Source: Anaerolineales bacterium | GTDB lineage: Bacteria; Chloroflexota; Anaerolineae; 4572-78; J111 | Length of the DNA: 64,000 nucleotides | Direction: 5' to 3' | Assembly (NCBI GenBank): GCA_015075405.1 | Contig: JABTUK010000003.1 | Coordinates: forward strand, 558,001 to 622,000 | Part shown: piece by piece, positions 16,796-25,350 of the stretch | How the letters are laid out: each line of letters opens with the position of its first letter | How positions within the stretch are numbered: the first letter of the stretch is position 1 | Position numbers and translations under genes: made by a program | Notes under the pieces: generated by a model | Databases searched by the model: none | What the model saw: the letters and a program-made list of their open reading frames with translations, nothing else | What the model was told of the DNA's origin: nothing

Positions 16796-18028
16796 ATGCC
16801 AACTATTATCAAAGTTCTCCACAACAAACACATCATCCTCGGCGTGACCGGCGGTATTGCGGCCTACAAAGCAGCAGCGGTGTGCAGCCAACTGGTCCAG
16901 GGCGGCGCGCTGGTGGATGTGGTGATGACCGAGGCGGCGCAAAAATTTATCACCCCGCTGACCTTTCAGGCGTTGACCCATCGCCCGGTGTATACCGATA
17001 TGTTTGATATTCCCCCCGGTCAAAACATTCCCCACATCAGCCTGGCCGACAGCGCCGATTTGCTGCTCATCGCCCCGGCTACGGCCCATACCTTAGCCAA
17101 GCTGGCGAATGGCCTGGCCGATGATCTGCTGGCGGCGATTGCCCTGGCTACGCCCGCTCCTTTGCTCCTGGCCCCGGCCATGGAAACCGATATGTGGCGG
17201 CATCCAGCCACCCATGCTAACCTGGAAAAACTGCGGGCTTGGGGAGCGACCATAGTAGGACCGGCGGAAGGACGACTGGCTTCGGGCGCGACGGGGCAGG
17301 GACGTTTGGTTGAGCCGGATGAAATTGTCAGCGCGGCGCGGGTAGTTTTGGGCCGGCGGGGAGGAATGGCCGGTTGGCAGGTGGTGGTGACGGCGGGGGG
17401 AACCCGCGAAGCCATTGACCCGGTCCGCTTTGTCAGCAACCACTCCAGCGGTAAAATGGGCTATGCTGTAGCCGTGGCCGCCCGCGACCGGGGCGCAGCC
17501 GTGACCCTCATCACCACGGCCGGGCTGCCCGACCCTTTTGGCGTGGAGGTCATTCATGTGGCTTCAGCGGAAGAGATGCGGGCGGCCACGCTGGAGAAAA
17601 CCCACCAGGCCCATTTGTTGGTCATGGCCGCAGCCGTAGCCGATTTTCGACCGGGGATGGTGGCCGAACAGAAGATAAAAAAGAAAGGCGACACGGGCGG
17701 TTTAGCCCTGGAATTAGTCCGCAATCCCGATATTCTGGCCGAGGTGGCCACACAGAAAGCAGCCGGTTATGGGCCAACGATAACCATCGGGTTTGCGGCT
17801 GAAACTGAGGATTTGCTTACGAATGCTCAGAGCAAATTGGAGCGCAAACGGCTGGATTTGATTGTCGCCAATGACGTATCGGCGACCGACGCCGGTTTTG
17901 CCGTAGATACTAACCGGGTGACGCTGCTCTTTGCCGAGGGTTCAGTGGAAGAGTTACCCCTAATGAGTAAAGTCGAGGTAGCCGAGGCAATTCTTGATCG
18001 GGTTGAACGGTTAAACGTTGAACGTTGA
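16796..18028 (+). CDS. coaBC: Bifunctional phosphopantothenoylcysteine decarboxylase/phosphopantothenate-cysteine ligase
   Basis: 410 residues from ATG 16796; the longer frame from 16715 would start inside coaX and read through a repeat. N-terminal CoaC flavoprotein half: ILGVTGGIAAYKAA, catalytic His in NIPHISLAD, PAMETDMW in place of the usual PAMNxxMW. C-terminal CoaB half: VVVTAGGTREAIDPVRFVSN-HSSGKMG, AAVADFRP, VANDVS. It converts phosphopantothenate and cysteine to phosphopantetheine (cytosol). Confidence 0.95.
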   Translation: MPTIIKVLHNKHIILGVTGGIAAYKAAAVCSQLVQGGALVDVVMTEAAQKFITPLTFQALTHRPVYTDMFDIPPGQNIPHISLADSADLLLIAPATAHTLAKLANGLADDLLAAIALATPAPLLLAPAMETDMWRHPATHANLEKLRAWGATIVGPAEGRLASGATGQGRLVEPDEIVSAARVVLGRRGGMAGWQVVVTAGGTREAIDPVRFVSNHSSGKMGYAVAVAARDRGAAVTLITTAGLPDPFGVEVIHVASAEEMRAATLEKTHQAHLLVMAAAVADFRPGMVAEQKIKKKGDTGGLALELVRNPDILAEVATQKAAGYGPTITIGFAAETEDLLTNAQSKLERKRLDLIVANDVSATDAGFAVDTNRVTLLFAEGSVEELPLMSKVEVAEAILDRVERLNVER

Positions 18029-18032
18029 ACGT

Positions 18033-18782
18033 TCAACTGGCAGCCTGACTGTAGCCGAGTTCATCCATGGTTGCCAGCATATCGCGCAACCCGTTCAGAT
18101 GCTCTTGCAGATTTTCGTCCAGGCGTTGAAAACGGTTATCATTAAAATCTCCTCTGGCTACAATCAGCAGCATTTCGGCGTGCGTGGTAGATAAATCACT
18201 GGCAATTTTGCGAATGCGTAACTCGGCCTGGGTTTGAAAAACTTTTAACTCTTTTAACGCCGCTTGATGTTGTTTTTTACTCTGTAACAAATCGCGCAGA
18301 TAGGTAGCCTCTCCATCAAGCGCGGTCAGAGAGCGCCGGCGCAGATCTTCAATTTCATTCGCTACCTGGCGCAGCTCGCGCTCCAAATGACGCTGGCTGT
18401 ACAACCGAGCCAGCCCCTGTTCCAGGCGAGTCAAATTTTCCAGCCACCGTTCAACCGGGCGAAGGGTCAAGGTGAGGCGGTCTTGCATCGGGCCGGCGGG
18501 GTACTGGCGGGCTGTCCGCATGATAAGCCGTCCATAATGGCGAGACTCGGCTACAGATTGAGCGATTGAACGGGGCAACGACGATCCTTGCAAAACCTTA
18601 GCCAGTTTACCGGCCCCCAACACCGAAAACAAGATCACCGCCAGCGCCACAATGACCAACAAAACCATAAGGCCACCTAAAATGACCAACGGCAAGCCCG
18701 GCGCAAGAAAAATAAGCACTACCAATGGTCCAAACAACGCCAGAGCCGAAAATTTTATCAGAGCCATTAAAAAAGCGCGCAT
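18033..18782 (-). CDS. Membrane-anchored coiled-coil protein
   Basis: 249 residues: two TM helices (residues 7-29 and 31-53), then a long charged helical region with heptad-like patterns (residues 100-215, e.g. RHLERELRQVANEIEDLRRR). Topology suggests a cytosolic coiled coil tethered to the membrane. No family recognised. Convergent with coaBC (4 bp gap). Confidence 0.7.
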   Translation of the reverse strand: MRAFLMALIKFSALALFGPLVVLIFLAPGLPLVILGGLMVLLVIVALAVILFSVLGAGKLAKVLQGSSLPRSIAQSVAESRHYGRLIMRTARQYPAGPMQDRLTLTLRPVERWLENLTRLEQGLARLYSQRHLERELRQVANEIEDLRRRSLTALDGEATYLRDLLQSKKQHQAALKELKVFQTQAELRIRKIASDLSTTHAEMLLIVARGDFNDNRFQRLDENLQEHLNGLRDMLATMDELGYSQAAS

Positions 18783-18904
18783 TTTATTTTCCTTGCAAGA
18801 CTTTTATGGGGTAATATTCTGCCTACGACAACGTAGTTTATTATAGCATAGAAAAACCATTAATTGAAAAGCCGGTAGTCAGACGATCAAATCCGGTAAT
18901 GCGT

Positions 18905-18964
18905 CTGGAAGGCTGGAAGATTGGATACCGCCTTATTCAGCCTTCCAGCCTTCCAATCTTCCAG
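18905..18964. repeat. CTGGAAGGCTGGAAG palindromic repeat
   Basis: Arms CTGGAAGGCTGGAAGATTGG and CCTTCCAGCCTTCCAATCTT around GATACCGC. Same word family as the in-frame repeat of the FAD oxidoreductase. Confidence 0.65.
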
Positions 18965-18993
18965 CAACAATTACCTGTTTTGAAAATCAAAAG

Positions 18994-19114
18994 TAACTGC
19001 TCAGGCATGCCATTTCGATCGAAGGGAGAAATCTCCTAATCCGTGGTTTGCAGACAACGGCCTCAAAGATTTCTCGGCTTTCAGCCTCGAAATGACATGA
19101 GGGCTGAGTAGTTA
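18994..19114. repeat. MITE-A copy 2
   Basis: TAACTGCTCAGGCATGCCATTTCG at the left and CGAAATGACATGAGG..CTGAGTAGTTA at the right. The inner AATCCGTGGTTTG..AGACAACG is shared with the copy at 34687. The neighbouring 19115-19325 holds only a probable promoter. Confidence 0.8.
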
Positions 19115-19255
19115 TAATCAAAATTCATAATCTACGGCTTACCAGCGCCAGTTTGAACGTTGGAAAAGAACTGCCCAACCGCCGGTATTCTGTGGCAACC
19201 CCGTCGGGCCGGCTGAATAAGGGCTACTATACTATACGATATAGAAAAGACAAAG

Positions 19256-19284
19256 TTTCAAAACCCGGCTTTTGGGGTTATAAT
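19256..19284 (+). promoter_or_regulatory. Probable promoter of the secreted LamG-like protein gene
   Basis: TATAAT at 19279-19284 with TTTCAA 17 bp upstream; the ATG follows 42 bp later. The -35 match is weak. Confidence 0.4.
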
Positions 19285-19325
19285 AGGCCCTCTATTATCG
19301 GATTATTTTTAGAATAGGTAAAGTT

Positions 19326-20210
19326 ATGAAACAAAATTTAAGAATTTACAAATCTTTATTCTACAGCCTGGGCCTGGCTATCGGGCTGTTAGTTGGCTTG
19401 TTTATAGCAGTTGAATCTGCCCTCCAGCCGTCCCTCGCCGCCGCCCAAACGCTAACTCCGGCTAATCTGGCTTTAAACCGTCCCATACCGTTAACTGTTT
19501 GGGCTTCACCGGCATCCTTCCTCATTCAAACCACCAGTATTGCTACTAAGGCTTATCTGCCCATTATCTTTAGAAATCCCCAACCATCCTTTTGGGATGA
19601 TTTCTCGAATGAGAAAAGTGGGTGGCCTGTAGGCACAGATTCTGCCTGTACCTCTGACTACGAGGGAGGCCGCTATCAGTTGGATGTTAAGAGCAGTAAG
19701 GAATGTTTTCGCTTTGCGCCCCCCGACGAGGCCGAAAGAGTCTTTGGCACATTTGAGGTATCTGTTTACCACAGTGAAAATCAAACCCCAGACGCCCTGT
19801 TTGGTCTATATTTTAACGGGGATGGGGGTGATAAGCAATATGTTTTTAGAATCCGGCCCAATGTTTCAACCAGTACCTGTTCTAGCGGCGGCCAATGGGA
19901 ATTACGCCGAAGATGGGTAGAAAGTGGAGGCAACAAGCGCGATGACCTGATCCGAAGAACATGTGAAGCAACCCTCAAGCGAGGTTACGGCAGCCAAAGT
20001 ATCAATACTATCAGAGCCAAACATACCAATACCGGACAGATAATTCTTTTTATCAATAATAAACAGGTCTTCGTTTTCGATGAAGGTTCCGACTCTCCTC
20101 CTGAATTAAAAGGTAAGGGTACCGGTGTATATGTTAGCGCGCCAGGAGATAAAAGTATTATCATTAAATTTGATGACTTTAAGGTTTATACCCTGGCAAA
20201 TAGTCCGTAA
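19326..20210 (+). CDS. Secreted protein with concanavalin-like domain and YLPII motif
   Basis: 294 residues. Signal peptide residues 1-39 (cleavage near SLAAA). A short linker ends TKAYLPIIFRN. The remainder (FWDDFSNEKSGWPVG, GTFEVSVYHSEN, DALFGLYFNGDG, YVFRIRPN, IIIKFDDFKVYTL) has the strand order of LamG/DUF1080-type beta sandwiches that bind carbohydrate; no catalytic residues can be assigned. Base composition is somewhat lower in GC than its neighbours. Probably surface or extracellular. Confidence 0.7.
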   Translation: MKQNLRIYKSLFYSLGLAIGLLVGLFIAVESALQPSLAAAQTLTPANLALNRPIPLTVWASPASFLIQTTSIATKAYLPIIFRNPQPSFWDDFSNEKSGWPVGTDSACTSDYEGGRYQLDVKSSKECFRFAPPDEAERVFGTFEVSVYHSENQTPDALFGLYFNGDGGDKQYVFRIRPNVSTSTCSSGGQWELRRRWVESGGNKRDDLIRRTCEATLKRGYGSQSINTIRAKHTNTGQIILFINNKQVFVFDEGSDSPPELKGKGTGVYVSAPGDKSIIIKFDDFKVYTLANSP

Positions 20211-20246
20211 CTGCCTACAAAAATCTTAAAAAGTATGAGGAATAGC

Positions 20247-21335
20247 ATGCATGCAACCATCACCCTCCTGCCCGGCGACGGCATTGGCCCAGAAGTAGTC
20301 AGGGAAGGGGTCAAAGTTCTCAAAGCAGTAGGGGCCAAATTTGGACACACCTTTGAATTTAACGAAGCCCTGGCCGGAGGCATAGCCATTGACCAAACCG
20401 GCAGCCCCCTGCCCGATGAATCCCTGGCCGCCTGCCAGCGGGCCGATGCGGTGCTGTTGGGCGCTGTCGGCGGCCCCAAGTGGAGCGACCCCAAAGCGCC
20501 GGTGCGGCCCGAACAGGGCTTGCTAAAACTGCGTAAAGAATTGGGGCTGTTTGCCAACATCCGCCCGGTGAAAATCTATCCCGCCCTGGCCGATGCTTCT
20601 ACCCTCAAGCGCGAGGTGGTGGAAAAAGTGGACATGATCATTGTCCGTGAGCTGACCGGCGGACTCTATTTCGGCCAGCCCCAGGGACGGCAGGATAATG
20701 CCCAGGGCCGGGCCGCGGTGGATACAATGTATTACACCGAAGCCGAAATTGGCCGGTTGATGCGCATCTCTTTTGATTTGGCCCGGCAGCGGCGCAAAAA
20801 ACTTACCTCGGTAGATAAAGCCAATGTGCTGGCCTCCAGCCGCCTCTGGCGCGAAGTAGCTCACGAAGTAGCCGCCGAGTACCCCGACGTCGAGTACGAG
20901 GATATTTTGGTAGACGCCTGCTCGATGTACCTCATCCGCCGCCCGGCCGATTTTGATGTGATTGCCACCGAAAATATGTTTGGCGACATCCTGAGCGATG
21001 AAGCGAGCATGCTGGCCGGCTCCATGGGCATGCTCCCTTCTGCTTCATTGGGCGAGAAAAAGACGAGCGCTGGCGGTCAATTTGGCCTTTACGAGCCAAT
21101 CCACGGCTCCGCGCCCGACATCGCCGGTAAAGGCATTGCCAACCCCCTGGCTACCATTTTGAGCGTGGCCATGTTGCTGCGCACTTCCCTCAACCTCAGC
21201 CGCGAAACTGAGGCCGTCGAGGCCGCCGTCGAAGCTGTGCTGGCTGCGGGGCATCGCTCGCCGGATTTAGCGGGGCGGGATCAGCCCATGGTTGGGACAA
21301 AAGAAATGGGTGATTTGGTCGTCGCACACCTGTAA
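20247..21335 (+). CDS. leuB: 3-isopropylmalate dehydrogenase
   Basis: 362 residues from ATG 20247, chosen because GAGGA lies 5 nt upstream; an in-frame ATG also exists at 20235. [12 protein letters not shown] at the N-terminus, [11 protein letters not shown], the [14 protein letters not shown] substrate/metal region, [22 protein letters not shown] and [14 protein letters not shown] (NAD site) are diagnostic. It oxidises and decarboxylates 3-isopropylmalate in leucine synthesis. No other leu genes in the window. Confidence 0.95.
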   Translation: MHATITLLPGDGIGPEVVREGVKVLKAVGAKFGHTFEFNEALAGGIAIDQTGSPLPDESLAACQRADAVLLGAVGGPKWSDPKAPVRPEQGLLKLRKELGLFANIRPVKIYPALADASTLKREVVEKVDMIIVRELTGGLYFGQPQGRQDNAQGRAAVDTMYYTEAEIGRLMRISFDLARQRRKKLTSVDKANVLASSRLWREVAHEVAAEYPDVEYEDILVDACSMYLIRRPADFDVIATENMFGDILSDEASMLAGSMGMLPSASLGEKKTSAGGQFGLYEPIHGSAPDIAGKGIANPLATILSVAMLLRTSLNLSRETEAVEAAVEAVLAAGHRSPDLAGRDQPMVGTKEMGDLVVAHL

Positions 21336-21354
21336 CTTTATTTCGACAATCCTA

Positions 21355-21400
21355 AAGACCGAACTTCACCCCTGAATTAAGGGTTAAAGTTCGGTCTTTT
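21355..21400. terminator. Bidirectional terminator between leuB and the aminotransferase
   Basis: 13-bp stem AAAGACCGAACTT / AAGTTCGGTCTTT with a 20-nt loop between convergent genes; short T/A runs on both sides. Confidence 0.75.
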
Positions 21401-21403
21401 CTA

Positions 21404-22741
21404 TTAGATGACGGCTTTAATGGCCTCCCCCAATAAGCCCACAATTTCATCTAATTGTTCATCGGTGACAATAAAGGGCGGCGCAATCATCACCTGGTCG
21501 CCGTTGATACCGTCGGCGTTGCCGCTGCTGGGGTAAACAATGAGTCCGCGCTCAAAGGCGGCATCGCCGATTTTCTTGGATATGCCTTGCTTGGCTGGGA
21601 AAGGCGCTTTGCTGGCCTGGTCGGCCACAAATTCCAGGCCCCACATCAGGCCCTGTCCGCGAATATCGCCTACATGCGGATGGTCTCCCAAAGCGGCCCG
21701 CAGTTTTTGGCCCAGTTTTTCGCCCTGTTTACGCGAAGCTTCAACCAGATTATGGGCTTGAATATAACGCAGCACGGCCAGTCCCGCCGCCATCCCTACC
21801 GGGTGGTGTGAGAACGTGCCGCCATGCGCAAAATCGCCATGCCCAGCGCGGATGGTTTTGACATCCTCGGTTTTGACGGCGGTAATTGAAAGTGGGAAAT
21901 AACCGCCGCCGGCCCCTTTGGCCATGGTGATAATGTCAGGCTCGATGCCCCAGGCTTGCACGGCAAACCAATAGCCGGCCCGACCAAAACCGGTCATGAC
22001 CTCGTCGGCAATGAGCAGCAGGCCATAATGATCGCAAATCTGGCGGATGAGCGGCCAATAGTCCGGCGGGGGGACCGCAGCGGCCAGGCTGGCCCCGCTG
22101 ATCGGCTCGGCAATAAAGGCCGAGATCGTTTCCTGGCCGTTGAGCTTGATCGCATCTTCCAAAGCGTGGGCGCAGCGCAGCCCACAAGTGGGATAAGTCA
22201 AATTGAAGGGGCAGCGATAACAATAAGGCGGCTCGATATGAGGTGTCTGGGCCAGCATCGGCTGGTAAAGCTGGCGCAAGCCAGGCCGCCCGCTCACCGC
22301 CAGCGCGCCCAAAGTAGTGCCGTGATAGCTATGCCAGCGCGAGATAACCAGATAGCGCTGCGTTTCGCCACGATCTACCTGCACCTGGCGGGCAAACTTG
22401 AGGGCCGTTTCAACCGCTTCGGAGCCGCTGCCAAGATAGAAAAAGCGCGGGTTTTCCAACGGCGTCACTTCGGCCAGTGCGGCGCTGTACTCCTCCAACG
22501 CCTGGGTGGTAAACATGGTGGCGTGCAGATAAGCGGCAGCCGCCGCCTGATCGGTCATAGCTTGAATTACTTCAGCCACGCCATAGCCAATATTGATCAG
22601 CACCGGCCCGCCGGAGGCGTCAATATACCGCTTGCCCGCCGTATCAATCAGATAGATACCCTCTCCATGCGACAGCATAGGCCGGGCATGGTTTATCCGC
22701 CGGTAAAAAACGTGTCCGTGAAATTCTTTGTATTCCATCAT
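21404..22741 (-). CDS. Class III aminotransferase with Cys-rich insert
   Basis: 445 residues, PLP-dependent fold I. SGSEAVETALKFAR, the HGTTLGALAVSG loop, LLIADEVMTGFGR and the PLP lysine in TMAKGAGGGYFPLS (Lys275) are present. An insert after the phosphate-binding region holds four cysteines (PYCYRCPFN then TCGLRC; Cys174/177/186/190), which could bind a metal or form disulfides. Probably an omega-amino-acid or aspartate aminotransferase-family enzyme; substrate not predictable. Confidence 0.85.
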   Translation of the reverse strand: MMEYKEFHGHVFYRRINHARPMLSHGEGIYLIDTAGKRYIDASGGPVLINIGYGVAEVIQAMTDQAAAAAYLHATMFTTQALEEYSAALAEVTPLENPRFFYLGSGSEAVETALKFARQVQVDRGETQRYLVISRWHSYHGTTLGALAVSGRPGLRQLYQPMLAQTPHIEPPYCYRCPFNLTYPTCGLRCAHALEDAIKLNGQETISAFIAEPISGASLAAAVPPPDYWPLIRQICDHYGLLLIADEVMTGFGRAGYWFAVQAWGIEPDIITMAKGAGGGYFPLSITAVKTEDVKTIRAGHGDFAHGGTFSHHPVGMAAGLAVLRYIQAHNLVEASRKQGEKLGQKLRAALGDHPHVGDIRGQGLMWGLEFVADQASKAPFPAKQGISKKIGDAAFERGLIVYPSSGNADGINGDQVMIAPPFIVTDEQLDEIVGLLGEAIKAVI

Positions 22742-22763
22742 TAGCTCAAACGATTTTGTAGTT

Positions 22764-22856
22764 TCAGTAGATCCAATTTTTCACCGTAGCTGGCGCATCC
22801 CTATGCGTCAGCGGGCGGCATAGGGATGCCACCCTACGGAAATTTGGATCCGCTGA
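22764..22856. repeat. MITE-B copy 1
   Basis: About 93 bp with ends TCAGTAGATCCAATTTTTC / GAAATTTGGATCCGCTGA and nested GCATCCCTATGCGTCAGC..GGCATAGGGATGCC. Nearly identical to 23413-23507 and, inverted, to 46017-46110. Confidence 0.85.
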
Positions 22857-22869
22857 GTTTAGATAAAAA

Positions 22870-22950
22870 TGTCATTGCGAGACCGTAGGCCGAAGCAATC
22901 CCCGCCTCCGGGGTATCAGATTGCTTCGCCTGTGGCTCGCAGGGACATGA
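22870..22950. repeat. GTCATTGCGAG repeat
   Basis: ATGTCATTGCGAGACCGTAGG..CGAAGCAATCCCC pairs imperfectly with GATTGCTTCGCC..GGCTCGCAGGGACAT. Same family as the core at 1672-1764. Confidence 0.6.
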
Positions 22951-23053
22951 CAGATTTACTGAATTTAGATTTTAAGACCGAGTCTTTAAAAAAGCCAAAA
23001 TCACGCCCCACGCTTCACGTTGTCTTATGTCATGTTGTTTGCAGGAGACCTAA

Positions 23054-23200
23054 CGGGCGACTGATGAGTTGTTGGATGGGCATGGGAGCACGGCCAAGCC
23101 GAATTTGGAGCAATTGGAAGAGAAAGTGCTTGAGTTGCGACAACATTTGAGTGAACAGATGAGCCAAACAGTGATCGAAGCCCAAACGGGGGATTCATAG
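23054..23200 (+). pseudogene. Fragment of a possible transposase N-terminus
   Basis: Open frame without a credible start, ending TAG 23198-23200. The translation includes LEQLEEKVLELRQHLSEQM and ends MSQTVIEAQTGDS, reminiscent of the N-terminal coiled segment of ISKra4-like transposases. The match is from memory and short. It lies between two MITE-B copies in a 1-kb region with no intact gene. Confidence 0.3.
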
Positions 23201-23221
23201 AAGATATACTAAGCGCACGCT

Positions 23222-23291
23222 AAAATTTCCGTAGGACGGCATCCCTATGCCGTCCGCTGACGCATGGGGATGCGTCAGCTACGGAAATTTT
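23222..23291. repeat. MITE-B variant
   Basis: AAAATTTCCGTAGGACGGCAT..CGTCAGCTACGGAAATTTT is an inner-core variant of MITE-B without the AGATCC ends. Confidence 0.7.
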
Positions 23292-23412
23292 GAAATGCGT
23301 TGGGTATAAATCTAACAAACGGCTCTGTTTTTAGGCCAGAACGATTTAATAGGGTAGAATATCGAAAGGAGAGGGTCTGTGTTTACCCCGCTATGACTTT
23401 TGTTTCAAGAAT

Positions 23413-23507
23413 CTCAGTAGATCCAATTTTTCACCGTAGCTGGCGCATCCCTATGCGTCAGCGGGCGGCATAGGGATGCCACCCTACGGAAATTTGGATC
23501 TGCTGAG
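23413..23507. repeat. MITE-B copy 2
   Basis: CTCAGTAGATCCAATTTTTC..AATTTGGATCTGCTGAG, with the interior apparently identical to the copy at 22764. It lies directly before a short frame ending in LAEMVEAHQAQIRA and stop, probably the tail of a disrupted gene. Confidence 0.85.
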
Positions 23508-23553
23508 TCTGGCCGAGATGGTTGAGGCGCATCAGGCACAGATCAGGGCATAG

Positions 23554-23706
23554 ATGAGATTTCTCTTCACCGTCCAACCGATGTTTGGTCATTTTCACGC
23601 GATGGTTCCGCTGGCCCAGGCCCTACAGGAGCACGGCCACGATGTCGCTTTCGCCACCGGGAAAAGGTTTGGAAATCCTGGCCCGAACCCGAGCACCACA
23701 AATTAA
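23554..23706 (+). pseudogene. Truncated MGT/UGT-type glycosyltransferase
   Basis: 50-codon frame. MRFLFTVQPMFGHFHAMVPL followed by AQALQEHGHDVAFATG is the typical N-terminus of macrolide/UDP-glycosyltransferases (GT1 family). After about 36 residues the similarity stops and the frame runs to TAA at 23704 just before the DinB gene; a full-length protein has about 400 residues. A 3' deletion remnant next to MITE copies. Confidence 0.75.
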
Positions 23707-23745
23707 TAATGACACTTAAGACAAAAACTCATCAGAAGGTAAAAC

Positions 23746-24240
23746 ATGACCGCAACTATTGAAACAAACTGGGATGAAGCGCAAGCTCAACGACTTGAGC
23801 AAGTTTATGAACAATTGGCCCTTTTGCTGAACCAACCCGACGTGGCCCAACGTTTACGAACTGCTCCGAGTGCCAATGAGTGGTCGGCGATAGAGATCCT
23901 GGGGCATATAACCGAAATGATCCCTTATTGGCTGGATCACTGCCAGCGGCTGATTGCCGCCGCCGAACCACCCCGCTTCGGACGGACCCTCGATGCTCCA
24001 GAACGACTGGCCGGGGTCGAACAGGCCACGACGAGAGACCCGGACGAATTATTGCGTCTTTTGAACCACGAAGTCCAGGAGGCAGTTACCGTTATCCGTC
24101 ATCTATCTTTTGAAGAACGGGGTAAGACCGGCATTCATCTCCGCCAGGGCGAAATGACGGTCGCCGAGGTCATTGAACGATTCATTGTCGCTCATGCTGA
24201 AGATCATTTAGCGCAAATCCGAGCTACTCTCCAACGCTAA
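23746..24240 (+). CDS. DinB-family four-helix protein
   Basis: 164 residues. NEWSAIEILGHITEMIPYWLDHCQRL and the C-terminal RFIVAHAEDHLAQIRATL give the helical pattern and histidines of DinB/YfiT-like putative metal-dependent enzymes (thiol transferases or hydrolases). The metal ligands are probably His in LGHI plus two His near the end. Precise reaction unknown. Stands alone downstream of the truncated glycosyltransferase. Confidence 0.8.
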   Translation: MTATIETNWDEAQAQRLEQVYEQLALLLNQPDVAQRLRTAPSANEWSAIEILGHITEMIPYWLDHCQRLIAAAEPPRFGRTLDAPERLAGVEQATTRDPDELLRLLNHEVQEAVTVIRHLSFEERGKTGIHLRQGEMTVAEVIERFIVAHAEDHLAQIRATLQR

Positions 24241-24347
24241 CCCGATAGTATCCAGAAGCAGTAAAATAACTTTGTCAACTTGACCGATCTACTCGCCTGG
24301 CCCACAGTTGATAAACAGGGCATTGGGCGGCAAATGAAGGAGGATTT

Positions 24348-25334
24348 ATGCAAGCAGCCTTTTATGAACAAACAGGCCCGGCGAGCGAGGTCCTGCGGAT
24401 GGGTGAGCTGCCAACCCCCAGCCCCGGTCCGGGCGAAGTTCGGGTCAAGGTCGCCTGGTCTGGGGTGAATCCGTCAGATGTCAAAACGCGGGCCGGCCTG
24501 CGGAGCAAGATTTTACCATTTCCCTGCATCATTCCCCACAGCGATGGCGCGGGGGTGATTGACCAGGTGGGACCGGGTGTTCCAGCCACTCGTATCGGCG
24601 AGCGGGTGTGGCTCTGGAATGCCGCCTGGGAGCGACCTTTTGGCACGGCGGCTCAATATGTCGTGCTGCCGTCTGAGCAGGCCGTTTTGCTGCCCCCGGC
24701 GGTTGACCTGGCCGTTGGGGCCTGCCTGGGCATCCCGGCCTTGACGGCTTATCATGCGGTCACGGTAGGGAGTGGGGTGGCCGGCAAGCGGGTACTGGTG
24801 GCCGGGGGCGCCGGGGCGGTCGGCCATTATGCCGTGCAACTGGCCCGGCTCAAAGGCGCCAAGCAGGTCATCGCCACCGTAAGCGGGCCGGAGAAAGGCA
24901 TCCTGGCTCAGGCAGCGGGCGCGGAGATTGTCCTCAATTACAAGAGCGATGACTTGCTGGCCGCCATTCAGGATGCTACTGCTGGTCAGGGCGTTGATCG
25001 CATTATCGAGGTAGACTTTGCGGCCAATGTCAACACGGATATTGCCCTCTTGCGCCCCAACGGGGAGGTGATTGTCTATGGCAGCGGCGCGCCGGAGATC
25101 AGCCTGCCCTTTTCTCCGGCGATACGGAAGGGGGTGTGGCTGAATTTCTTCATCGTTTACAGCCTGGAGGTTGAGGCGCGCCAACGGGCCATCGCTGACC
25201 TATCGCTGCTGCTGGCCGGGAACCACTTGAACCATAACATTGCCGCCCGTCTGCCGCTGGCGCAAATCGCCGAGGCTCACGACCTGGTTGAAAGAGGCCG
25301 GGTTATGGGAAATGTGGTTCTTGAGGTAACTTGA
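24348..25334 (+). CDS. NADPH:quinone reductase / MDR-family oxidoreductase
   Basis: 328 residues, AAGGAGG upstream. N-terminal GroES-like domain (GEVRVKVAWSGVNPSDVKTRAG, PHSDGAGVIDQVG) and Rossmann domain with VLVAGGAGAVGHYAVQLARLKGA. Zinc-binding cysteines are absent, as in quinone reductases of the medium-chain dehydrogenase superfamily. Cytosolic NADPH-dependent reductase of a quinone or enone; substrate not specified. Confidence 0.88.
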   Translation: MQAAFYEQTGPASEVLRMGELPTPSPGPGEVRVKVAWSGVNPSDVKTRAGLRSKILPFPCIIPHSDGAGVIDQVGPGVPATRIGERVWLWNAAWERPFGTAAQYVVLPSEQAVLLPPAVDLAVGACLGIPALTAYHAVTVGSGVAGKRVLVAGGAGAVGHYAVQLARLKGAKQVIATVSGPEKGILAQAAGAEIVLNYKSDDLLAAIQDATAGQGVDRIIEVDFAANVNTDIALLRPNGEVIVYGSGAPEISLPFSPAIRKGVWLNFFIVYSLEVEARQRAIADLSLLLAGNHLNHNIAARLPLAQIAEAHDLVERGRVMGNVVLEVT

Positions 25335-25350
25335 CTCAAGGCTAAGCAGC

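Noticed and set aside
19115-19325. Riboswitch before the secreted LamG-like protein
   Set aside because: GC-rich ACCGCCGG..GGGCCGGC pairing is possible, but no conserved core of any class known to me is present.
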